The notes: a model not told the origin generated them from the sequence alone. A DNA stretch of 64,000 nt from Rhodoferax sp. U2-2l (GCF_020594515.1 NZ_JAJCTH010000002.1:124001-188000); one strand, 5' to 3'. Counted from the first letter of the stretch, positions 47,569 to 56,682 are shown. Numbers and translations are program-made.

Positions 47569-48582
47569 TCACAGGAGGCAGGTCACTTTAAGGTATTTCT
47601 CAGGATGCGCGGCGATGTCGGCCACGGTGGCGGGCGTCTCGTCCATCGTCACGGTTTTGGTCAGCAGGGCTTGCACGTTGACCTTGCCCTCGGCGATCAG
47701 GCGCAGGCTCTCCGGAAACTGGCCGACGCTGTTGCGTGAGCCGCGAATGGTCAGCTCTTTCTTGGTGAACAGCGCGGTGGGCATCGGGATGTCACTCTTG
47801 GGCCAGCCGACCAGTGCGATGTGCCCGGCATAGGCCACGTAATCCACCGTGCCACGAATCGCACGGGCGTCGCCCGAGCACTCGATCACGGCCTCGGCCA
47901 TGCGGCCTTGGGTGATGGACAGGATCTCGGCCACCACATCCTGGCTGACCGGGTTGAGGGTGTGGGCGACGCCCAGCGAGCGCGCCAGCGCCAGCCGCTC
48001 CTCCACCGGGTCCACCATGATCGGGATGGCGCCCAGGGTCAGCGCGTATTGCGCGGCCAGCAGGCCGATCTGCCCGGCGCCGGTGATCACCACATGTTGC
48101 CCGGCCTTGGTTTCGGCCTGTTTGACCGCGTGCATCGAGATCACCAGCGGCTCGGCCATCGGCACCAGGTGCCAGGGCAGGCCATCGGGCACCTTGTGCA
48201 ACAAATGGCGCGGATGCGACACGTATTCGGCCATGCCGCCCTCGATGTGCACGCCACGCACGGTGAGGTTTTCACAGCAGTTGGTGTGACCGATCGAACA
48301 CGGGTAGCAGGTGCCGCAATACACATACGGTTCAATGATGACGCGGTCGCCGACTTTGTATTCGGTTTCGTCGTCCGCCACTTCGACGATTTCACCGGCA
48401 ATCTCGTGGCCGATGACCCGCGGATACGACACCAGCGGGTTGACCCCCTTGTAGGCGCCAATATCCGAGCCGCAAATGCCGGCACTGCGCACCCGCAGCA
48501 GCACGTGGCCGTCCTGGCGCTGGGTGGTTTCAATCTCGCTGATCAGGATGTCGCCGGGGCTTTTGAGCAAAACGGTTTTCAT
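47569..48582 (-). CDS. Zinc-dependent medium-chain alcohol dehydrogenase, probably sugar-acid specific
   Basis: 337 aa. Catalytic-zinc motifs AGICGSDIGAYKG and GHEIAGEIVE, a structural-zinc Cys set in CGTCYPCSIGHTNCC, and the NAD fold VVITGAGQIGLLAA are intact. ATG 48582 was chosen over an upstream extension to 48651. Relatives include L-idonate, L-gulonate and L-threonine dehydrogenases. It lies between a TRAP transporter and uxaB, so oxidation of an aldonate to a ketouronate (for example L-gulonate to fructuronate) is plausible but unproven. Confidence 0.88.
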   Translation of the reverse strand: MKTVLLKSPGDILISEIETTQRQDGHVLLRVRSAGICGSDIGAYKGVNPLVSYPRVIGHEIAGEIVEVADDETEYKVGDRVIIEPYVYCGTCYPCSIGHTNCCENLTVRGVHIEGGMAEYVSHPRHLLHKVPDGLPWHLVPMAEPLVISMHAVKQAETKAGQHVVITGAGQIGLLAAQYALTLGAIPIMVDPVEERLALARSLGVAHTLNPVSQDVVAEILSITQGRMAEAVIECSGDARAIRGTVDYVAYAGHIALVGWPKSDIPMPTALFTKKELTIRGSRNSVGQFPESLRLIAEGKVNVQALLTKTVTMDETPATVADIAAHPEKYLKVTCLL

Positions 48583-48613
48583 GAGGAGGTTCTCCAAAAA
48601 ATAGGTGAATGGG

Positions 48614-49891
48614 TTACAGATTGGGCAGCCAAGTGGTGATCGCCGGCACAAAGGTCACCAGGCCCAGGGCCAGCAGCAGCGCGGCAAACAGGGGCAGGCT
48701 TTCGCGCACGAACTCGCCGGTTTTGGTGCCGGTGATGGAGTTGGCGATGAACATCACCGTGCCCATGGGCGGCGTCAGGCAGCCGATGGCCAGGTTCAGG
48801 ATCATGATCAGGCCGAACTGGATCGGGTCAATGCCGAGCAGCTTGACGGTGGGCATCAAGAGCGGCACCAGCACGATGATGGCCGCGTTGCCTTCGATGA
48901 ACATGCCCAGAATCAGCAGGAACACGTTGAGGATCAGCAGGAAAGTGACCGGGTCACTGGCGAAGGTGGTGATGAAGCGGGCCACATCCTGCGCCACCTG
49001 CTCCCAGGTCAGAATCCAGGCAAACGCCGAGCAGGCCATGATGATCAGCATCACCCCGCCGGTGGCCCGCGCGGTTTCGATCAGCGCCAGCTTCATGTGC
49101 TCGAAAGTCATTTCCTTGTAGACGACGGTGCCGATCACGATCACGTAAAGCACCGCAACGGCCCCGGCCTCGGTGGGTGTGAACACCCCGGCGCGGATAC
49201 CGCCGATGATCACCAGCACCAGGATCAGCGCGGCCGATGAGCCCTTGAGAGCCGGCCAGAACTCGGCCCAGGTGGGCCCATGGTCACGCGCTGGTTTGTA
49301 GCCGCGCACGCCCGAGACGATGCGGATCGCAATCATCAGCAACACACAGCACAGAATGCCCGGGATGACCCCGGCCATGAACATCTTGCCAATCGACACA
49401 TCGGCCACGTAGCCGTAGATGATCAGCGCAATGCCCGGCGGAATGATCGGCGTGATCAAGGAGCCCGCGGCGGTGACCGCGGTTGAGAAGGCCTTGTTGT
49501 AGCCCAGCTTGACCATTTCCGGCACCAGCATCTTGCACAGCATGGCGCAGTCGGCCAGGTTGGAGGCCGACATGCCGCCCATCAAGGTGCTCAGCAACAC
49601 GTTGGATTGCGCCAGCCCACCCTTGAAGTGCCCGGTCAGGACTTCGGCCAGCACCAGCAGACGCCGCGTGATGCCGGTGTAGTTCAGCAGGTTGCCCAGA
49701 AAGATGAAAAACGGGATGGCCAGCAGCGTCACGTTTTCGCTGGCACCAATGATGCGCTGCGCGGCAATGATCGGTGACGCATCCGCGGCGATGAAGAAAT
49801 AGCCCAGCACCGCCCCGATGACGGAAATGAACACGGGCAGGTTGATGGCGAAGCCGATCAGAAGAAGCAAACACGAGAGTCCGACAGCCAT
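48614..49891 (-). CDS. dctM: TRAP transporter large permease DctM (system 1)
   Basis: Large membrane subunit of a sodium-driven tripartite periplasmic transporter. 425 aa with about 12 hydrophobic segments starting MAVGLSCLLLLIGFAINLPV. Typical loops are present: PFFIFLGNLLNYTGITRRL, GGMSASNLADCAML and LITPIIPPGIALIIYGYV. An upstream extension to 50068 overlaps dctQ and was rejected. It begins 1 nt after the dctQ stop. Co-transcription with the dehydrogenase and uxaB suggests a hexuronate or aldonate substrate. Confidence 0.95.
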   Translation of the reverse strand: MAVGLSCLLLLIGFAINLPVFISVIGAVLGYFFIAADASPIIAAQRIIGASENVTLLAIPFFIFLGNLLNYTGITRRLLVLAEVLTGHFKGGLAQSNVLLSTLMGGMSASNLADCAMLCKMLVPEMVKLGYNKAFSTAVTAAGSLITPIIPPGIALIIYGYVADVSIGKMFMAGVIPGILCCVLLMIAIRIVSGVRGYKPARDHGPTWAEFWPALKGSSAALILVLVIIGGIRAGVFTPTEAGAVAVLYVIVIGTVVYKEMTFEHMKLALIETARATGGVMLIIMACSAFAWILTWEQVAQDVARFITTFASDPVTFLLILNVFLLILGMFIEGNAAIIVLVPLLMPTVKLLGIDPIQFGLIMILNLAIGCLTPPMGTVMFIANSITGTKTGEFVRESLPLFAALLLALGLVTFVPAITTWLPNL

Positions 49892-49892
49892 T

Positions 49893-50360
49893 TCAGTTGC
49901 CTCCCTTGGAAGATGCCCTGATGTCGGCCACCAGATGCAAGAGCAGATAAAGCGCCATCCAGAACGCGCCCACCGGCACCGCCAGATCGACATAGGTGTA
50001 TTTGATGCCCAGGATGGGCGTGATCTTGTCGTCAGCGGCCATGGCCAACTGCAGGCCAAGCCAGCCAAACGTCACCAGCACCACGATGCCGAGCACATCG
50101 TTGAGGTGCTGGACATAACGCTGGACCTTTTTGGGCAGAAACACCACCAGCGCATCGATGCTGACGTGCCCCCGCACCTTCATGGACGAGGCCGCGCCAA
50201 ACATGATGGCCCACAAATAGAGCGCAATCAGTACTTCCTCAACCCACTGCAAGGGGTCGTTGAGGATGTAGCGCATGAAGACCGCAAGAATGGTGATCAG
50301 CACAATGGCCAGCGTGAACAGCTTGGCCAGCCAGTCATCCAGATTTTTCAAAAACCCCAT
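49893..50360 (-). CDS. dctQ: TRAP transporter small permease DctQ (system 1)
   Basis: 155 aa, four membrane segments. VFMRYILNDPLQWVEEVLIA, the conserved region around the second segment, and GHVSIDALV are typical DctQ features. ATG 50360 follows AAGGTGTCT. It lies between dctP (107-bp gap) and dctM, as is common. Confidence 0.93.
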   Translation of the reverse strand: MGFLKNLDDWLAKLFTLAIVLITILAVFMRYILNDPLQWVEEVLIALYLWAIMFGAASSMKVRGHVSIDALVVFLPKKVQRYVQHLNDVLGIVVLVTFGWLGLQLAMAADDKITPILGIKYTYVDLAVPVGAFWMALYLLLHLVADIRASSKGGN

Positions 50361-50466
50361 AGAGACACCTTTTTTTTGACAAGCGTGCGGGTAGGCCGCA
50401 AGCGGGATGGGAAGCGATCGCTGCTGGAGATCCAACGAACTGCCTCGCCAGCAGACATTTTTTTGA

Positions 50467-51456
50467 TTACTTCAGGTAAGACTGCACCTTGTCGTACAGG
50501 CCGGGTGTCCATTCCGGGAAATGGGTGTAGGTGGGTTTGGCCGCGTCGCGGAAGGCCTTCTTGTCGACCTCGATCACCGTGACGCCTTCCTTCTTCATCT
50601 TCTCGATGGTTTCCTTCTCAGCGGCCTGGACGGTGCTGGTCATGAAGTTGCCGGCTTCATCGGCTGATTCACTGAGGGCTTTCTTGATGTCGGCTGGCAG
50701 CTTGGCAAAGTAAGCCTGGCTGGTCACCCATTGGCTGACGTTGTCCAGGTGGCCGGTCAGGATCAGGTACTTGGCGGGTTCGTGGTGCTTCTGGCCGTAC
50801 AGCACCGGAATCGGGTTTTCGGCACCGTCGATCACGCCGGTGGTCAGGGACGGGTACACCTCGGCCAGGGCCATCGGGGTGGGGGTGGCGCCCATGGTTT
50901 TCATGGCATCGATCTGGATGCGGTTGTTCGGCACGCGGATCTTCAGGCCCTTCAGGTCAGCGGGGGTACGAACCGGTTTCTTGGTGACCATGTGGCGCAC
51001 GCCGTAGAGCCAGTTGGAGGTCAGGATGTGAAAGCCCTTGGCTTCGAGCTTGGTGTTCATCTCGGCAAACCACGGTGTTTTGGCCAGCTTGAAGATGTCC
51101 TTGTAGTCCGTGCCCAGGTACGGCCCCATCAGGATGCCGAAGTCCGGCACGTAATCCGCGAAGAAACCGCCGTCGGCGATGGTGATGATGGCACTGCCCA
51201 GCTTCATCTGCTCCATCACGTCTTTCTTGGAGCCCAGCTGCGAGCTGGGGTACAGGCGCAGCTCACCCTTGCCATTGGTCTTCTGGGCGAAGAGCCTGGC
51301 CCACTCATTGACTGCTTTGTCGATCGGTTCGCCCGGGTTGTTTTCATACGCCACTTTGATGGTGTAGTCCGCGGCCAACGTTGCGCTGGCACCGAAGCAC
51401 AGCGCGGCTCCGATCAGCATGCCCAGCAGTTTCTTGTTTGTTTGAATCACGTTCAT
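50467..51456 (-). CDS. dctP: TRAP transporter periplasmic binding protein DctP (system 1)
   Basis: 329 aa with a signal peptide (MNVIQTNKKLLGMLIGAALC to about residue 28). The family block LKGLKIRVPNNRIQIDAMKT carries the conserved Arg that binds the substrate carboxylate, with MALAEVYPSLTTGVIDGAEN following. Substrate is inferred to be a sugar acid from uxaB. Its promoter is a clear sigma-54 site 64-80 bp upstream, next to a PrpR-type activator gene. Confidence 0.95.
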   Translation of the reverse strand: MNVIQTNKKLLGMLIGAALCFGASATLAADYTIKVAYENNPGEPIDKAVNEWARLFAQKTNGKGELRLYPSSQLGSKKDVMEQMKLGSAIITIADGGFFADYVPDFGILMGPYLGTDYKDIFKLAKTPWFAEMNTKLEAKGFHILTSNWLYGVRHMVTKKPVRTPADLKGLKIRVPNNRIQIDAMKTMGATPTPMALAEVYPSLTTGVIDGAENPIPVLYGQKHHEPAKYLILTGHLDNVSQWVTSQAYFAKLPADIKKALSESADEAGNFMTSTVQAAEKETIEKMKKEGVTVIEVDKKAFRDAAKPTYTHFPEWTPGLYDKVQSYLK

Positions 51457-51519
51457 GAGTTCTCCTCATTGGTTGAAGGGTAAGTGGATGTGCCACCGTG
51501 GTTGGCACACAGGGCTTAC

Positions 51520-51536
51520 AGCAAGCGGTGTGCCAA
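51520..51536 (-). promoter_or_regulatory. Sigma-54 (-24/-12) promoter of the TRAP-uxaB operon
   Basis: On the minus strand TTGGCACACCGCTTGCT matches TGGCAC-N5-TTGCW with 10 nt between the invariant GG and GC. It would start transcription near 51509, about 50 nt before dctP. Confidence 0.88.
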
Positions 51537-51563
51537 ACGTAAACCATTGATTTATATGGATCA

Positions 51564-51600
51564 AATTTCATTTCATTTCAAAAATGAAATCTATGAAATT
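51564..51600. promoter_or_regulatory. AT-rich palindrome, likely activator (UAS) site
   Basis: AATTTCATTTCATTTCA (51564-51580), AAAA, then TGAAATCTATGAAATT (51585-51600) form a near-perfect inverted repeat. It lies at about -55 to -91 from the sigma-54 start and just before the activator gene, where an enhancer-binding protein would be expected to bind. Confidence 0.65.
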
Positions 51601-51658
51601 GCAGTTGTGAAATACTCGCGGGTTCATGTCGATTGGCTCATCCCACCACAAGGTTTTT

Positions 51659-53512
51659 ATGCAACCCATCCTGCTCCTGAGTCCGATGCAAAGCATTGCC
51701 GACATCGCGCCAGACGTCGCCAGTGAACTGGGCCTGGCCATCCACGTGGAGGTCTCGGACGACGCCAGCGCCGAGCGGCTGATCCGCCAACACCCTGGCG
51801 TGGAGGTGGTCGTGACCCGGGGCGGCTTGGCTGAGCTGGCGCGGCAGGTGCCAGGTATCAGCGTGGTCGAAATTGCCATGTCACTCAACGAGTTGCTCAG
51901 CAACCTCAGCACCTTGACCAGCAAAGGCTGCCGCCGTATCGGCATCGTCAGCCGCGCCAATCTGTTCAGCGGTGCGGCGGGTGAGTTCAACATCCTCGAC
52001 GCGCGAGTCAGCATCCGCCCGCAGGTGGATGAAGCGGCCATCAGGGCGATGGTGCGTCGCATGGTGGACGAGGGTTTTCAGGCCATCATCGGCTGCCGGG
52101 TGGCCTACTCCACCGCGCGCGATCTGGGCGTGGAGGCGGTTTTTCTGGACAGTGGCCGAACCTCGATCCGCGAAGCGCTGCTGCAGGCGATGCGCATCAT
52201 CACCGCCAAGGCGCAGGAGAAACTGCAGGCGGCCCAGCTCGCTGCCATCATCGACAACATCGATGAGGCGGTGATTGCGTTCACCCCGGACCATCAGGTC
52301 AATTTTTTCAACCGCCACGCCAGACGTTTGTGTGCCATCAGTCCGACCAGCAGCCCGGACTTTGAGCACGCGTTATCGGTGCTCGACACCGGTCAGAAGG
52401 AGCAGGTCACCTCGATCAACGGCACCAAGGTGATTGCCCGCAGCATTCCGCTCGAATTCGACAGTGCGGTGCGCGGCAAGGTCATCACCTTGCTGGAAGT
52501 GGCGCGTGTGCAGGCGTCTGAGTCGACGATCCGCACCTCGCTCCACAAGAAGGGGCTGTATGCGCGCTACCACTTCAAAGACGTGATTGGCACCTCAGAG
52601 GCCATCGGGCAGCTTCAGGTGCGTGCCAAAACGTATGCGGGGCACGATTCGAACCTGCTGGTTTATGGTGAAACCGGCACGGGCAAAGAGATTTTTGCCC
52701 AGAGCATCCACAACCACAGTCGGCGCAACCAGGGTCCGTTCGTCTCGGTCAACATTGCCTCGATCCCGCCGAGCCTGCTCGAGAGCGAGCTGTTTGGTTA
52801 CGTCGATGGCGCTTTTACCGGCGCGCGCAAGGGCGGCAAACCCGGCTTGTTTGAGTTGGCGCACCAGGGCACGCTGTTTCTGGATGAAATTGGCGAGCTG
52901 GCGCTGGACATCCAGAGTCGGTTGCTGCGCGTGCTGCAGGAGCGCGAGATCATGCGCATTGGTGACGACAAGATCATTCCGATCGATGTGCGCATCATCT
53001 CGGCGACCAACCGCGATCTGTTCCAGCAGACGCAAGCGGGCACGTTCCGGCAGGATTTGTACTACCGCATCCATGTGGTTGGCCTGCGCATCCCGCCGCT
53101 ACGTGACCGTGCCGAGGACATCCCGCTGATTTTTGAGCACTACCTGCGCCAGTTTGCTGGCCGGGCCGGGCGCGATGCCCGACTCACCGCGGCGGCGAGC
53201 CACTTGCTGAAGGCGCATGCCTGGCCGGGAAACATTCGCCAGCTGCGCAATGTGGCTGAAGTGGTGGCGTACGGGCAGGATGAACTGGTCGACGCCCACC
53301 ACATCAGCGAGGTGCTGGGTGAGCAGGCGCGGGCGTCCACCGAGACCCGTTTCATCACCATCCCCGAGGGCGCGTCCCTGAAGCAGATGGAGTCGGAAGT
53401 CATCCGCCAACTGCTGGCCCAGCATCCGGCTGAGGTGGTGTGTGAGCGGCTGGGTATCAGCCGCGTGACACTTTGGCGAAAGATGAAAAACCTGGCCATC
53501 ACCGTGCGGTGA
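51659..53512 (+). CDS. Sigma-54-dependent activator with PrpR N-terminal domain
   Basis: About 617 aa. A PrpR_N-type sensory domain (about 1-180) has VVTRGGLAELARQVPGISVV. A short PAS-like segment (about 195-290, IDNIDEAVIAFTPDHQVNFF) follows. The AAA+ domain has Walker A GETGTGKE, the sigma-54 contact loop GAFTGARKGG, Walker B GTLFLDEIGEL and the arginine-finger region. A Fis-type HTH (CERLGISRVTLWRKMK) closes the protein. ATG 51659 has AAGG at good spacing; ATG 51626 is also in frame. It is divergent from the TRAP operon, which has a sigma-54 promoter and a palindrome, so it very likely activates it. PrpR itself senses 2-methylcitrate; here the effector is probably a sugar acid. Confidence 0.92.
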   Translation: MQPILLLSPMQSIADIAPDVASELGLAIHVEVSDDASAERLIRQHPGVEVVVTRGGLAELARQVPGISVVEIAMSLNELLSNLSTLTSKGCRRIGIVSRANLFSGAAGEFNILDARVSIRPQVDEAAIRAMVRRMVDEGFQAIIGCRVAYSTARDLGVEAVFLDSGRTSIREALLQAMRIITAKAQEKLQAAQLAAIIDNIDEAVIAFTPDHQVNFFNRHARRLCAISPTSSPDFEHALSVLDTGQKEQVTSINGTKVIARSIPLEFDSAVRGKVITLLEVARVQASESTIRTSLHKKGLYARYHFKDVIGTSEAIGQLQVRAKTYAGHDSNLLVYGETGTGKEIFAQSIHNHSRRNQGPFVSVNIASIPPSLLESELFGYVDGAFTGARKGGKPGLFELAHQGTLFLDEIGELALDIQSRLLRVLQEREIMRIGDDKIIPIDVRIISATNRDLFQQTQAGTFRQDLYYRIHVVGLRIPPLRDRAEDIPLIFEHYLRQFAGRAGRDARLTAAASHLLKAHAWPGNIRQLRNVAEVVAYGQDELVDAHHISEVLGEQARASTETRFITIPEGASLKQMESEVIRQLLAQHPAEVVCERLGISRVTLWRKMKNLAITVR

Positions 53513-53529
53513 TGGCGCCCAGGCGCAGT

Positions 53530-54330
53530 CTATTGGTCCAGCGGGAAGCTGGTGCAGCCCAGTTGCGCGGAGATGTCTTTGGAGGCCGCCTGCAGCATGG
53601 CGACTACTTCGGGCCGTTTGGCATCGTCGTAGCGGAAGGTTGGGAACGAGATGCTGAATCCGGCAATGGGCCGGTTCAGGCGGTCAAAAATCGGCACACC
53701 CAGGCAACGGATGTGGTCGTCGAATTCTTCGCGGTCTTCGCCGTAAGCTTGGGCTTTGACCTGTGCCAGTTCAGTCACGAACGCTTCGGCGTTGACGATG
53801 GTTTTGTCGCGGTAACGTTTGAAGTCGCAACCCTTCAACACGCGGTCGCGCCGCTCGGGGTCTTCCCAGGCCATCAACACCTTGCCGATGGCGGTGCAAT
53901 GCAGGGGCGCGCGGCGACCGACGCGTGAGTACATGCCCAGCGTGTGGCGGGAATCGACTTTGTGCAGGTAGATGATTTCGCTGTCGATCAGCGTGCCCAG
54001 GTGCACGGTTTCGCCGGTCAGGTCGGCCATCATCTGCATGTGGTTCTTGGCCAGGTCAACCAGGTCGGGGAACTGCAGCGCCTTGGTGCCCAGCTCGAAC
54101 ATTTTCATGGTCAGGCCGTAACGTTCGCTGTCTTTTTCCTGGCGGACGTAACCCACCGTCATCATCGTCTGCAAAAACCGGTAGACCGTGGCCTTGGGCA
54201 TCGCCAGGCGTACCGACAGGTCGGAGATACCGGTTTCGTTGTTTTCTGCCAGGGCTTGCAACAATGCAAAAACCTTCAGCACCGCAGCAACCGATTCCGG
54301 TTGCTTGACATCATAAGATTCATCAGCCAT
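53530..54330 (-). CDS. kdgR: IclR-family regulator, KdgR-like
   Basis: 266 aa. N-terminal winged HTH (DLSVRLAMPKATVYRFLQTM) and a C-terminal IclR effector domain (LGTLIDSEIIYLHKVDSRHT, GRRAPLHCTAIGKVLMA, FSISFPTFRYD). It lies downstream of kduI-kduD on the same strand, inside a pectin-monomer cluster. KdgR of enterobacteria represses kdu and kdg genes until 2-keto-3-deoxygluconate binds. A half-site resembling its operator (TGAAACACACTTCCA) lies just upstream on the minus strand, suggesting autoregulation. It converges with the PrpR-type gene. Confidence 0.85.
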   Translation of the reverse strand: MADESYDVKQPESVAAVLKVFALLQALAENNETGISDLSVRLAMPKATVYRFLQTMMTVGYVRQEKDSERYGLTMKMFELGTKALQFPDLVDLAKNHMQMMADLTGETVHLGTLIDSEIIYLHKVDSRHTLGMYSRVGRRAPLHCTAIGKVLMAWEDPERRDRVLKGCDFKRYRDKTIVNAEAFVTELAQVKAQAYGEDREEFDDHIRCLGVPIFDRLNRPIAGFSISFPTFRYDDAKRPEVVAMLQAASKDISAQLGCTSFPLDQ

Positions 54331-54388
54331 TTGTTTTGATTTCCCTGGAAGTGTGTTTCAAATTATATTCCCATTGGCTGATGAAACT

Positions 54389-54408
54389 GCCTGACACGGG
54401 GGTCAGGC
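54389..54408 (-). terminator. Possible kduD terminator hairpin
   Basis: GCCTGAC/GTCAGGC inverted repeat about 85 bp after the kduD stop, followed on the minus strand by a weak AGTTTCAT tract rather than a T-run. Confidence 0.4.
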
Positions 54409-54494
54409 GGACCAAGCGTTCGATGTCACCTCGTTGGAAGATCAGCTGATGGAATGGCGATGTCCCTGTGGACGGTTTGGGGCAGACGATGCAC

Positions 54495-55256
54495 TTAACG
54501 TGCCAGCCAGCCTCCATCCACCGCCACGGTGTAACCGTTGACGTAGTTGGCCGCGTCGGACGCCAAAAACACCACCGGGCCGGCCATGTCGGCCGGAACA
54601 CCCCAGCGGCCTGCCGGGATGCGCTCCAGAATGGCGGCGTTGCGGGCTTCATCGGCGCGCAGGGCGGTGGTGTTGTCGGTGGCCATGTAGCCGGGGGCGA
54701 TGGCGTTGACATTGATGCCGTGTTTGGCCCATTCATTGGCCAGCGCCCGGGTGATGCCCATCACACCGCTCTTGGAAGCGGTGTAAGACGGCACCCGCAC
54801 ACCGCCTTGGTAAGACAGCATCGACGCCACGTTGATGATCTTGCCGCCTTTGCCCTGGGCAATGAACTGGCGCGCCACGGCTTGCGAGAAGAAAAACACC
54901 GACTTGAGGTTCAGGTCGACCACGTCGTCCCAGTCTTTCTCGGTGAAGTTGATGGCGTCTTCACGGCGGATGATGCCGGCGTTGTTCACCAGAATGTCGA
55001 CGCTGCCGCTCAAGCCCAGCGCCTGGGTCACCAGGCCTTCAATGCTGCTGACATCCGACAGGTTGGCACGCAGGTCCAGAAAACGGCGGCCGGTGGCTTC
55101 GATCAGCGCCCGGGTGTCGTCCGGTGCGGCCACATTGACGCCAACGATGTCGGCGCCGGCCTGAGCCAGTGCCAGGGCCATGCCTTGACCGAGGCCGGTG
55201 TTGCAGCCGGTGACGATGGCAACGCGGCCATCGAGTTTGAAGTTGTCCAAAATCAT
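54495..55256 (-). CDS. kduD: 2-keto-3-deoxygluconate oxidoreductase (SDR; KduD)
   Basis: Reduces 3-deoxy-hexulosonate/2,5-diketo-3-deoxygluconate (DKII) to KDG with NAD(P)H. 253 aa classical SDR. Cofactor motif VTGCNTGLGQGMALAL, NNAG in DILVNNAGIIRRED, catalytic Ser region NVASML and YTASK. It follows kduI by 30 bp on the same strand, the standard kduI-kduD order. Product KDG is the substrate of the two KDG kinases nearby. Confidence 0.94.
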   Translation of the reverse strand: MILDNFKLDGRVAIVTGCNTGLGQGMALALAQAGADIVGVNVAAPDDTRALIEATGRRFLDLRANLSDVSSIEGLVTQALGLSGSVDILVNNAGIIRREDAINFTEKDWDDVVDLNLKSVFFFSQAVARQFIAQGKGGKIINVASMLSYQGGVRVPSYTASKSGVMGITRALANEWAKHGINVNAIAPGYMATDNTTALRADEARNAAILERIPAGRWGVPADMAGPVVFLASDAANYVNGYTVAVDGGWLAR

Positions 55257-55286
55257 GGGGTACCTCTGGGTGTTGAGTGGGAGTGT

Positions 55287-56123
55287 TTAACGCAGCGCGG
55301 CCATGGGCACGTGGTCCATGTCCTTGAAGACCTGGTTTTCGCCAACCATGCCCCAGATGAAGGTGTAAGCCTGGGTGCCCACGCCGGAGTGGATGGACCA
55401 GCTCGGGCTGATGACGGCCTGCTCGTTGCGCATCACGATGTGGCGCGTCTGGGTGGGTTCGCCCATCATGTGGAACACGGCGGCGTTTTCGTTCATGTCA
55501 AAGTAGAAATACACCTCCATGCGGCGGTCATGGGTGTGGGTCGGCATGGTGTTCCACATGTTGCCCGGCTCCAGTTGGGTCAGGCCCATCGAGAGTTGGC
55601 AGGTGGGCAACACATCGGGCACCAAGTATTTGTAGATGGTGCGGCGGTTGCTGGTTTCCGGTGCGCCCAGCGTTTCGGGGGAGGCTTGGGCCTGGGTGAC
55701 CTTGCGGGTTGGGTAGCTGGTGTGGGCCGGTGCGCAGTTGAAATACAGCTTGGCAGGTTGCGCAGCATCGACGCTGGTGAACTCCAGCTTTTGCGTGCCC
55801 TGGCCGACATACAGCGCCTCACGCGGGCCAACCTCAAAGGTCTGGTCGTCCACCACCACACGGGCGGCCCCGCCGATATTGATCAGGCCGAGTTCGCGGC
55901 GTTGCAGGAAAAAGTCGGTGCCGGTGAAGCGACCCAGCTCGGGTGAAAAGCTCACGGCTTTTGTCACCGGCATGATGCCGCCAACGATGATGCGGTCGAT
56001 CTGGCTGTAGGTCAGGGTGGCTTCGTCGGCCTTGAACAAGCCGTCGACCAAAAAGTGCCGACGCAGGCCTTCGGTGTCAAGAGTGCGGACGTGATCGCTG
56101 TGGATGGGTTGGCGAATTTCCAT
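55287..56123 (-). CDS. kduI: 5-keto-4-deoxyuronate isomerase (4-deoxy-L-threo-5-hexosulose-uronate ketol-isomerase)
   Basis: Isomerises DKI to DKII in breakdown of unsaturated uronates from pectin. 278 aa, the same as E. coli KduI. Cupin metal motif [14 protein letters not shown] and [20 protein letters not shown] are typical. ATG 56123 gives the family N-terminus [20 protein letters not shown]; an extension to 56195 was rejected. First gene of kduI-kduD, divergent from kdgF, with a KdgR-like palindrome between them. Confidence 0.97.
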   Translation of the reverse strand: MEIRQPIHSDHVRTLDTEGLRRHFLVDGLFKADEATLTYSQIDRIIVGGIMPVTKAVSFSPELGRFTGTDFFLQRRELGLINIGGAARVVVDDQTFEVGPREALYVGQGTQKLEFTSVDAAQPAKLYFNCAPAHTSYPTRKVTQAQASPETLGAPETSNRRTIYKYLVPDVLPTCQLSMGLTQLEPGNMWNTMPTHTHDRRMEVYFYFDMNENAAVFHMMGEPTQTRHIVMRNEQAVISPSWSIHSGVGTQAYTFIWGMVGENQVFKDMDHVPMAALR

Positions 56124-56233
56124 GGTGTATCTCTCGGGTTGTGGCCTTTTTGGCACGGGGTTGTTCGGGTTGGCGACAGGGCGTGTCACTGACAAGTCGC
56201 AATTTACAACATTTTTTGAAATATGGTTACTAA

Positions 56234-56255
56234 TTTTTGAACCAGCGTTTCAAAA
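56234..56255. promoter_or_regulatory. KdgR-like operator between kduI and kdgF
   Basis: TTTTTGAACCAGCGTTTCAAAA contains TGAACC-AGC-GTTTCA, close to the KdgR box TGAAAC-N3-GTTTCA. A weaker copy, TGAAATATGGTTACT, starts at 56217. The site lies between divergent kduI and kdgF and would control both. Confidence 0.65.
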
Positions 56256-56349
56256 TGTTTGAGGAATGATACATTATCGTGAACGTCTTGTCCCGACGTG
56301 ATCGTTTTTTCTTTGTATCGTTGCCTTTTCAACCACTCTGAGCACTGCC

Positions 56350-56682
56350 ATGGAACACTACTTTGACAACACCCATACCCCTTGGACCGAGCTGGGCGAT
56401 GGCATTCGCCGAAAAATCGTGGGTCACACGGCCGATCTGATGTCGGTGATGGTGCAATTCGACAAAGGCGCCATCGGTACCGCACACGCGCACGATGCGC
56501 ATGATCAGATTGCGTTCTGTGTGGCGGGGTCGTTCGAGGTGGATGTGGCGGGTGACAAGCGCATTGTGAAAGCGGGCGATGCCTTTGTGGCGCCGCGCCA
56601 GGTGTGGCATGGTGTGGTGGCGCTGGAGCCGGGCAGCATCCTGCTGGACCAGTTTTCACCGCGTCGCGATGATTTCCTTTAA
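56350..56682 (+). CDS. kdgF: KdgF-like cupin (unsaturated uronate ring-opening)
   Basis: 110 aa single cupin. KdgF proteins speed conversion of unsaturated galacturonate or guluronate monomers to the linear ketone DKI, the step before KduI. Residues DGIRRKIVGHTADLMSVMVQ, metal-binding HAHDAHDQIAFCVAG, VAPRQVWHGVVALEPG and the C-terminal RRDDFL match that family closely. It is divergent from kduI and upstream of kdgK on the plus strand. A GTCATGG/CCATGAC inverted repeat lies in the 135-bp gap to kdgK. Confidence 0.88.
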   Translation: MEHYFDNTHTPWTELGDGIRRKIVGHTADLMSVMVQFDKGAIGTAHAHDAHDQIAFCVAGSFEVDVAGDKRIVKAGDAFVAPRQVWHGVVALEPGSILLDQFSPRRDDFL

